Shown here piece by piece: positions 56,755 to 64,000 of a DNA stretch of 64,000 bases. Numbering within the stretch: position 1 is the stretch's first letter; every line of letters starts with the position of its first letter. The stretch is from Branchiostoma floridae (lineage: Eukaryota; Chordata; Leptocardii; Amphioxiformes; Branchiostomatidae), in contig NC_049990.1 in the NCBI RefSeq assembly GCF_000003815.2, forward strand, positions 9,873,539-9,937,538, read 5' to 3'. Below the pieces are notes generated by a model. The model did no database searches and had not been told where the DNA came from. It saw nothing but the letters and a program-made list of their open reading frames with translations. The translations under genes were made by a program, and so were the position numbers.

Positions 56755-58849
56755 TTATCCCGTGAGGGGTCGTAGGTCAACCCGGACCTTTTCCTCGCTA
56801 CTCAGCATGCCGACCGTGGGAAAGAAGCCGCCCTTTGGGATGCGTACATCTCTCCTACCAAGGCACTTTCCGTTACGAGTGAAGAAGACCTGGAGTTGGA
56901 AAAAAAGTACAGATTATCCAGGCAATTGATTGAGGCTCAGACACTGATGACTACAAATGTATGTAACTATTAAGCATTTAGTTTACAGTTCTCACTCACT
57001 CACTATCCATTGTTTGATTATAGTTCTAGTTTACACAAAGAATTTAACATGAAAATTTTTATTTAAGTGTCTGGTAATGCTCTTCATCTGATTGCTTCAT
57101 AATCATCTAAAACTGTATATATCAATAAGTGGAAAGACAAGTAGAAGGCAAGGCCTTTCTTCAGCTGTTGACATTGTAATGTAAGCATTATGGGTTCATT
57201 CATGTCCTGAATGGAAGATGTGATCTTTCGTTTTCAAAACTTTGAGGCAATGAATCAAGTAAATGTGGCCCCTCATTTATCAACAATAACATTCCACCGA
57301 CCTGGACCTGGATGCCGTTTTCCTCGTCGTGTTGGAACCACTCGTCGTCCTCGCTGTCGCTATCACTGCTGCTGTCATGGCCGCCGTACATATCCACCAG
57401 CTCCTCCAGCTGGTTCTGAGCCTCCTGGGGAAAATATTACACACTTTCCTGGTGAAAACTAATCTGACTAAAATTGACTCCTACTGGTCCTAGAGGCCGG
57501 CCTTACAGTTTCCACCGCATAGGAGGGGGTCATTAACCCCAGCCAGCAAGAGATTGTGTAAACACAGGCTATAACTTTGACATTATTCAAATTCAGGGGT
57601 CAATACACACCTTACCATGGCCTATGGTTATGACATGATAACATTTATCATTTCTGTGTATTTCACCAGTGCAAAGGCCTAGTGAGTTTTCACCTTGCAT
57701 TTGGTACATGTACATTGTAGGTGGTCATCATAACTTAACATCAGATCTAGATCAAGGTACAGACACAGTTTGAATTACATAAATACACAATGTCTGTATG
57801 AACCTTTTTCTTGGGCTGCCCCTGTGGGTCGTCAGGCGAGCTCTTGTCGCTCTCCCCTTCACTGTCCAGGTTATAGTCCCGTGGGAAGATGATACCACAG
57901 CCCATGATGTCTCCTGTGTGACAGCGTGGCCCGAAGGCATCCCCCACACCGCTGCCTACAAAGACCTTACCATCATCTGAGGAGAAAAGCAAAGCACTTT
58001 CAATTTCTGTATTGGTGAGGCCATACCAATCTATTTCCTTGGTTTGGGGCATTGGAAAAACGCCTCAGTGCTGTGGTCATGGATTCTGTTTTAACTTTGT
58101 TGTAACAATCATGCATTTGTGGATACGCACCAGGGCTGAGAGAGCGTGGGTGGTGGGCCCAAGTTTTTGTATTAAACAAATATATATTATTTGCATGTAT
58201 TATATTGATTTTTCTGTGACATACCTGCATGGTAAGCTATAGACCCTTTGTTCCAGCCTGGATGTCTGTGTTTTGGGTAATCCTGGGCATAAAACAAAGT
58301 GTATATGGTTATACATGTACATAGAACAAACATCAGTTACATCCAAGTTTCCTTGCTACAAAACTGAGACCAAACAACCATCACATAACAGAACTGCATT
58401 AGTCATGCAATTATATATAGTTGACTACACTCAGATTAGTAGCAAAATATTTCCCATACTGTCAAACATGCACTAATGACCTCCTCTACATGAGAACCAC
58501 TTGGCCAAAATATGACTTTTTGGTGGTTTCTTATAATACATGTGCTGTATTTCCCACTGACACAAGCATGAAGAATTCTGGCCATGATGACCACCTGTCC
58601 ATGTAGACCAGATACCATTGGCATTGGATTTTGGAGTGATCTTCTTGGGCAGTTTTGACTGTACATGTACATTGTATATCTTAGTGCTTAGACTCATACC
58701 TTTCTTGTGAGGCCGATGGCAATATAACAGTTCTCCCCCGGATCTACTATCTCAATCTCAAAGTAGTGGTGTGTTGGGGTGAGGGGATATCTGGCTTGTG
58801 CCAGCCCCACATCTACAATGCTCTTGCCTTGTCCTGTGTACTCTAGTAT
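56755..58849 (-). CDS. SPRYD3: SPRYD3 exons 7-11: second SPRY domain
   Basis: The block starts ILEYTGQGKSIVDVGLAQAR, continues HYFEIEIVDPGENCYIAIG, HRHPGWNKGSIAYHADDGK and GDIMGCGIIFPRDYNLDSEG, and ends GMLSSEEKVRVDLRPLTG before TAA. Between the last two SPRY strands is an acidic insert (SSSDSDSEDDEWFQHDEENG) in the place where the human protein has a long glutamate run, so the acidic character is conserved while the sequence is not. Confidence 0.93.
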
Positions 58850-61800
58850 CTGGACAGGGAGAAAAACAATGTGAGATGTTAAGCTCCTCTTTATGAAAAC
58901 AGTGAAGTTAGTTTTGCCTCACATGTGCTCCTATACAAAAACATAAGACTTTACGATAAGACATGATATGATCTGTTAATTTGATTATTTTATAGATTTC
59001 TATTAATACTATTTTCATACGTTTGTGTTGATCTGATTATCTCATGCATTTTAGTTGATAAGATTATTTCATACATTTGTTGATTTGATTATTTCATACA
59101 TCAGTTGATATGATTATTTCATACGTTCCAGTTGATATGATTATTTCATACGTGTCTGGTCAAATAAAAATTTCATACGTTTCTGTTCATATCATTATTC
59201 ATATGTTTCGGTTGACATGACTATTTCACACATTTCTGTTGCTATGACTTTCATACGTTTCTATTGATACAATTGATGACTTGTGTTATGCTTTCTGTAT
59301 TTGCTAGATGGTTCTGTTCTTTGTTTGGGTGAATATAAAAAAAGACTTTATGATATCAATATTAAGTTTACAAAACTATAGGTTTGCTACATCCTAGAAT
59401 TAGAAATATAGACGAGTTGGTCTCTTGCAAATAGCAGTTGGGAAAGGCACAGTCTCCAAAAGATTAACTTGAAAGGTCATCTGTGTTGGTAGAAGACATT
59501 CTGGAGAAGTTGAACTGTAAATTCCAACACAAAAATTGGACTTGCCCAAATGTTTTACTGAACAGCTTTTGTCTATCTACATAATGTGACGTCACAGATG
59601 CAGTAGATTGTTCATTCCTTGACAGTCAAACGTTTGGGTAAGTTCAATTTTCATGTGCAAAATTACAGTTCAACTTTTCCAGAATGTCTCCAAAAGATGT
59701 TAGCGTTATTCCTTACCGCTCCGTTAACGCGAACATCATGAAGTCGTGCCCACTCCTCCTCACAGCTGTCAATCATCATGAGGGAGTCGTCCTCCTGGCA
59801 CCACTCCACCTCCAGCAGCAGCCGCACCACCTCCCCCTCCGAGTGCATCCCCACCGCGGGGAACAGGCCCTCTGGGGGCAGGGGAACCTGGACTGTTCCC
59901 AGCTGTACAACATTGAACACACATTTCAACAAGATGGTAGCACCAAGGTGGTCCATTTTTAACCTTACTGGTGGCACCTATACTGCTCAAGGGTAAAACT
60001 GCATACCGGAATATATAGCTTAGGCCACACCAATTTAATTTCTTGGTTCACGGATTTTTTCATTAAAAATATGGAGCGAGAGGGCGAAATAAAAATAAAA
60101 ATAAAAATTGTAAAATGGTTGGGGTAAAGGTAATGGCTAATCCAAAACATAAAGAAAAAAACTTTTCAGCTTGAAAAAAGTACAAAAACACTATTATTGT
60201 ACAGTAACAGCACCTGTACCCACACTTTAAGGAGCTTATAATATAAAAGGCCAATTTGCTACACCAGAAAGTTGGTGAATGGTTTCATTAATGGTGAAAA
60301 TTTGCTGAGTGGTAATTTTTATTTTTANNNNNNNNNNNNNNNNNNNNNNNNNNNNNNNNNNNNNNNNNNNNNNNNNNNNNNNNNNNNNNNNNNNNNNNNN
60401 NNNNNNNNNNNNNNNNNNNNNNNNNNNNNNNNNNNNNNNNNNNNNNNNNNNNNNNNNNNNNNNNNNNNNNNNNNNNNNNNNNNNNNNNNNNNNNNNNNNN
60501 NNNNNNNNNNNNNNNNNNNNNNNNNNNNNNNNNNNNNNNNNNNNNNNNNNNNNNNNNNNNNNNNNNNNNNNNNNNNNNNNNNNNNGGCTAGTTGAGTAGA
60601 CCAGCCCTGGCTGTATTCTCTCTATACAGCCGAATAAATCAAATCAAATCAAAGAGACACATATGAGTTAGCCTATTGTTATATTAGGCAGGGTTGGACA
60701 AGTTTTCTAAAAATGTAAATTCACTTGTCCTATCGGGCAAGCACATAAAAAATTTACTTGCCCGAACCAATTTTTCACTTGCCCAAACTTCAAATGTCAC
60801 TGTTACAACTAATACAAGTATATTCATTCTCACTTCCAGCAATGGAATTTTCTGTTGACCATTGCTTGACAGTACAATTTATCAAAATTGCACTCAATCA
60901 ATGGAAAAATCTTACTTGCCCCATTGGGCAAGTGGTGTAGGTCATGCACTTGCCCGAACAGCACTTTCACTTGCCCGGGACAATAGGGCTAGTGGACTTG
61001 TCCAACCCTGTTAGGAGGTCTGTACTACTACTAGACTAAGTGTTGATGACTGACCTCCTTCCCGTTGTGTGTGAAAAAAACTGACACTGTAGACGCAGGT
61101 CTCCCATGTGTTCCTTCCTCCTCAAACTTGATGCCACAGCCGAGTCTGTCACCAACAAAGCCCTTGGGACCGAAGGCCCTGCCTTGTCCATTGGCTTTGT
61201 ACAGCCTACAGAAGAAACAACAGAGACTAATTGTGAAACAATGGGTTGAAGGTACAGCCTTCACCATTAGACATAGTTTACATGTTAATCCTCAAAATCA
61301 GAACCATTACATCAAAATATCCTGATGATGGTTAACCATCTTTGAAGCAGAATATCTAAGAAGCAGTAAGGTTTGTAATTAAATTCTTGTTGACATTCTT
61401 CTTTATCTTATACCTTTTGTGTGTAACTAGATTTTTTATCAGGTGCACCAGTACACCGTTATACCTTTTCCCAAAAATGAATTATGAGCTCTATCACGTT
61501 GTTGAGTGTCATCGTTAAATCTATCATTTTAAGCTTACAAAAATACATTTTCATCAGATTTGTGTCAGAAGTTCAGACATGTTTTATACAAAAGTGTCTG
61601 TCTCAACAAGCTGTTCTGGGTTGGAGGGATGGGTACTGGAGACAGCCAACATAAATTCACTCACTTTCCGTCGTCAGCGTGATATCCCACGGAGTCGACA
61701 CCCCAGCCAGGCTGGTGGTCCAGGCGGTAGTTCAGCGGGACCAGACCAATGGCAATCGTTGACAGCAAACCGGAGGGNNNNNNNNNNNNNNNNNNNNNNN

Positions 61801-63017
61801 NNNNNNNNNNNNNNNNNNNNNNNNNNNNNNNNNNNNNNNNNNNNNNNNNNNNNNNNNNNNNNNNNNNNNNNNNNNNNGCAAGGTTACCTCAAAGTAGTTC
61901 CTGTCTGGTGTGATGGGTTGAGATGACACAAACACTCCCACTCTCCAGGCTTCATCTGGATGGTAACTGTGGAAGGAACAAGAACAAAAAATCAATGAAC
62001 ATTTTTTGGTTGTGTCAAGTGTGAATTACCCTCTTATGATTATGTTGACAGAAAAAATGTTTGTGTCTTCTTTCAACATCATTACTAGATAGAGTTTGAA
62101 TACCAGCAGCAATGGGTAGAGTTGTAGTCCTCTGGATGGGATATTGACAAAGAGGTCCCTCTTGAAGAACACAGAACATGTATCATTAAAAGCAAGGGTT
62201 TGTCCCAGTGTGAGACGACCAAACCAACCAGTCCTATGTCTTACACAGTTTGTTGTTTATTACTGCCCATTGCTAGTGCTTACATATTACACAAAATAAA
62301 AACAGTTGAAAATGACAGTTGAACAGACTTTTTTTACAACAGATAACTACAAGGCGTACCTGAGCATATCTCCATCCAGCTGCACTCGTTCATACCGTTC
62401 CCGCCGCGCCTGGCGACGCTCACGGAAGGCCTGACGACGACGAATCACGACTTGGCGGGCCTGAGGCAGCAGCCGCCCAATCAAGTCATCCCTTATATTC
62501 AAGTCTGTGAATGACATAGATGGGAGAATTCAACAAAAGTCCACCGATAGCTACTGATAGTGAATATGAAAATGGTAGATTCTTTATGATCAGAAAATGA
62601 ATTATTAGTTAATTTTTGACATCAAACGTAAAACAGAAAATGTGTATAGTTTCAGTAAACTTCTAACGTCATGGAAACTGATTTCAAATAACGTCACAAT
62701 ATTACCACTAAAATTATTATATTATATCAAGCAACCACTTCTGACAACTTTCAATTCGCCCCCCTCCCACCTTTCGGTTGGCCAGTCTTCAAAACATAAA
62801 CAGTGCGCTATCAACATACCAATCAAATGGTGATTATTGGTGATTTCTAACTTCTTCGCGTTACAGTACACATAATAAAGCTACTATGGAGGAATATCTT
62901 GAGTGGCAAATCGCGAAAATAAATTTGTGTTATTCTTTTTTCCGACTCACCCCGGTCCAGATGACGGGCCTGTACAGGCACAGGAGGCGCGGGAAAAAAT
63001 CGGTTGTCTCTGTTCAT
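56755..63017 (-). CDS. SPRYD3: SPRYD3, SPRY domain-containing protein 3 (11 coding exons)
   Basis: The protein has two SPRY domains and is about 463 residues if about four codons are hidden in the assembly gap; human has 442. SPRY folds are protein-interaction modules; the cellular role of SPRYD3 is poorly known. Exons: 63017-62951, 62504-62360, 61966-61888, 61777(gap)-61665, 61205-61055, 59902-59717, 58849-58700, 58282-58225, 57976-57804, 57424-57302, 56889-56755. Diagnostic blocks are PEGLFPAVGMHSEGEVVRL, EEEWARLHDVRVNG, GKSIVDVGLAQAR and RNGKCLGRRDVRIPKGGFFP, all close to vertebrate SPRYD3. All phases close. The start is the first ATG in the frame that exon 2 requires (MNRDNRFFPAPPVPV), preceded by an in-frame TAG. 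The exon 10 donor may be 57302 or 57308 (GTCCAG/GTCGGT, two residues different). Confidence 0.93.
58972..59275. repeat. Degenerate minisatellite of about 27-30 bp in a SPRYD3 intron
   Basis: About ten units related to GTTGATATGATTATTTCATACGTTTC, AT-rich, in the intron between exons 6 and 7. The best units are central (59100-59160). Confidence 0.75.
60328..60585. other. Assembly gap (258 N)
   Basis: A run of N in the SPRYD3 intron between exons 5 and 6. No exon is missing from the model here because phases on both sides agree. Confidence 1.
60586..60653 (+). mobile_element. LINE-like 3' end next to an assembly gap
   Basis: A short hairpin (GGCTGTA...TACAGCC) is followed by AATAAATCAAATCAAATCAA, the style of tail seen at LINE 3' ends. 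The body would lie in the N gap 60328-60585, which may be why that stretch failed to assemble. Confidence 0.5.
60689..61010. mobile_element. TIR element with CAGGGTTGGACAAGT ends
   Basis: 15-bp terminal inverted repeats CAGGGTTGGACAAGT bound 322 bp, flanked by TTAGG on both sides (60684-60688 and 61011-61015). The interior has at least five copies of CTTGCCC or its complement near the ends, as expected for transposase-binding repeats. The CAGGG terminus is hAT-like but the flanking repeat is 5 bp, so the superfamily is uncertain. It begins 45 bp past the donor of SPRYD3 exon 5. Confidence 0.7.
61055..62504 (-). CDS. SPRYD3: SPRYD3 exons 2-5: N-terminal basic helix and first SPRY domain
   Basis: Exon 2 encodes a strongly basic, probably helical stretch (VVIRRRQAFRERRQARRERY) before YERVQLDGD. 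Exons 3-5 give FVSSQPITPDRNYFE, TIAIGLVPLNYRLDHQPGW, GYHADDGK, LYKANGQGRAFGPKG and DRLGCGIKF, the standard SPRY strand order. The second N gap (61778-61877) cuts exon 4. The visible 113 bp starts on a codon boundary, so only whole codons are missing, probably about four. Confidence 0.9.
61778..61877. other. Assembly gap (100 N) cutting SPRYD3 exon 4
   Basis: Exactly 100 N, a common placeholder length, so the real gap size is unknown. It hides the 5' end of SPRYD3 exon 4 and its acceptor. Confidence 1.
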
Positions 63018-63039
63018 CAGGGGTCCCTACTGCCGACAT
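62951..63039 (-). other. SPRYD3: SPRYD3 exon 1 with an out-of-frame upstream start
   Basis: An ATG at 63039 opens a frame beginning MSAVGTPDEQRQPIF, 22 bases upstream of the proposed start at 63017. The two frames overlap. After splicing at 62951/62504 the upstream frame stops within exon 2 (GGA TGA). The frame required by exons 2-11 contains TAG between the two ATGs, so 63017 is the real start on phase grounds. The upstream frame is therefore a candidate regulatory uORF, if the transcript starts above 63039. Confidence 0.6.
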
Positions 63040-63421
63040 GGAGGTCACACAGAGATGGCTGCCAACTCTCTACATCAGGGGAAAACTCAAGATATCTGAC
63101 AGAATGAGCTGACCGAAGGAAAAATGAAACTTTGGTGTAAAACAACGACACAAGTTCCTGGTTCTTCCTTCCTGGTTGGGACTTCGTGAGGTCAGATATC
63201 GTCTCGTACCCAGGACACGCCTCTCGTTCCCAATCTCAGAACACACCAAGTGGAATCTGGCATAGGGGTGTTAAAAAATAAGTGTACATTTATCATCGTT
63301 ATGATTTAATATGTCGTACTGGCATTGACGTATACCTTGCATTATTCCTCTTCTTAGCAAAAATCACTAAATATTTTTCCATGGATATTAGAGCCGTGTT
63401 TCCACAAACTCCGGGAAGAGA

Positions 63422-63438
63422 CCAATGCAGTGACGTCA
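63422..63438 (+). promoter_or_regulatory. CCAAT box plus perfect CRE (TGACGTCA)
   Basis: CCAAT at 63422-63426 and TGACGTCA at 63431-63438 lie about 75 bp upstream of the putative plus-strand start at 63511 and about 400 bp from the SPRYD3 start on the other strand. The pair is a typical proximal promoter arrangement and could serve either or both divergent genes. Confidence 0.5.
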
Positions 63439-63510
63439 TTTGCTTGCACAGACAGTCAGCCATCATCGTCACATGATTCCATTTACTCAGCTCGTAATAG
63501 TCTAACAGTC

Positions 63511-63543
63511 ATGGCTCTGAACATGACTGTGGTCAACCTGAAG
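63511..63543 (+). CDS. Possible first coding exon of an unidentified divergent gene
   Basis: ATG GCT CTG AAC ... AAG/GTAGGT encodes MALNMTVVNLK followed at once by a strong consensus donor. The context AGTCATGG is favourable. A CCAAT box and a perfect CRE lie 70-90 bp upstream. The rest of the gene would lie beyond the window edge, so I cannot name it. Eleven codons alone are weak evidence; the promoter context is what raises it above chance. Confidence 0.35.
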
Positions 63544-64000
63544 GTAGGTTTGCTACTGCATGGTGCAGTTTACGATGTTGTAGGGGTTCCCTAGTCGCTG
63601 GTGTGCCTGGAGTCTCAGTAGTTTAACAGTAGACGTTATCGTGAAGTCGCGTTGACATGTTTACTAGGGTGTTGATGTGCTACTGATCGATTGATGGGGA
63701 GGGGGGCCAAATTATTTACATGTGCTGGTGCAATATCCAAGCAGATGTGTTGCTTGTCGCGACTCTGTATGTTTTGCAATGATACATGTTTTATATTGAT
63801 CATCCTCACGTGGTGATGTAGTATGTAAGGAAAGCACAAAATGCTTGAAGGGGTAGCGAAAAAAGCATGGCAAAAGTGGGGTGGGGTCCAGATAATCAAG
63901 GAGCTCCTCTGAATGATATAACCATGTACATGTACTAGTAGTAGTATTACAGTGATAACTTTTTCAGGGTGTCAGGTAAATAACGCTTCATCCTGAAAAC

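Overview
This is an intron-rich animal nuclear window. It most likely comes from a lancelet (Branchiostoma): the proteins look like single-copy, pre-vertebrate versions of vertebrate genes, the introns are of chordate type, and the window is crowded with small MITEs, tRNA-derived SINEs and LINE 3' ends. The species call is an inference. Two runs of N (60328-60585 and 61778-61877) show a draft assembly. No bacterial genes, CRISPR arrays, rRNA or intact tRNA genes were seen.

Three spliced protein genes lie head-to-tail on the minus strand. SPRYD3 (start 63017, stop 56755, 11 coding exons) encodes a two-SPRY protein. A FARP1/2-type gene (start 54212, stop 21026, 28 coding exons) encodes a FERM-linker-DH-PH-PH Rho-family exchange factor of about 1450 residues, with a first intron near 10 kb and a 1.45-kb linker exon. 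ARFGAP1 (start 15629, stop 2468, 13 coding exons plus a 5' UTR exon) encodes an Arf GTPase-activating protein of about 479 residues. I derived the exon models by following reading phase across every GT-AG junction and matching the translation to the known families. Apart from the linker exon's donor, two six- or eighteen-base donor choices and the part of SPRYD3 exon 4 hidden in a gap, every junction closes in phase. The three genes share no pathway beyond membrane and cytoskeletal small-GTPase control for FARP and ARFGAP1, so their adjacency is probably just linkage. A possible fourth gene starts on the plus strand at 63511, behind a CCAAT box and a perfect CRE, divergent from SPRYD3.

The rest is introns, about 4.6 kb between FARP and ARFGAP1, about 2.5 kb between SPRYD3 and FARP, and the two window ends. 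These hold three members of one hAT-like family with perfect 8-bp target duplications (14262, 25487, 49913), a second hAT-like element 8 bp beyond the ARFGAP1 stop codon (2035-2452), several foldback or TIR elements (11574, 17611, 38956, 55601, 60689), three SINE-like copies, LINE remnants and many minisatellites. The most structured part is 5593-10831, inside one ARFGAP1 intron. Two consecutive units there share the same 60-bp start and the same 108-bp end but have different interiors. The larger unit carries a palindrome-rich satellite with a 124-bp higher-order period and a second 62-bp satellite.
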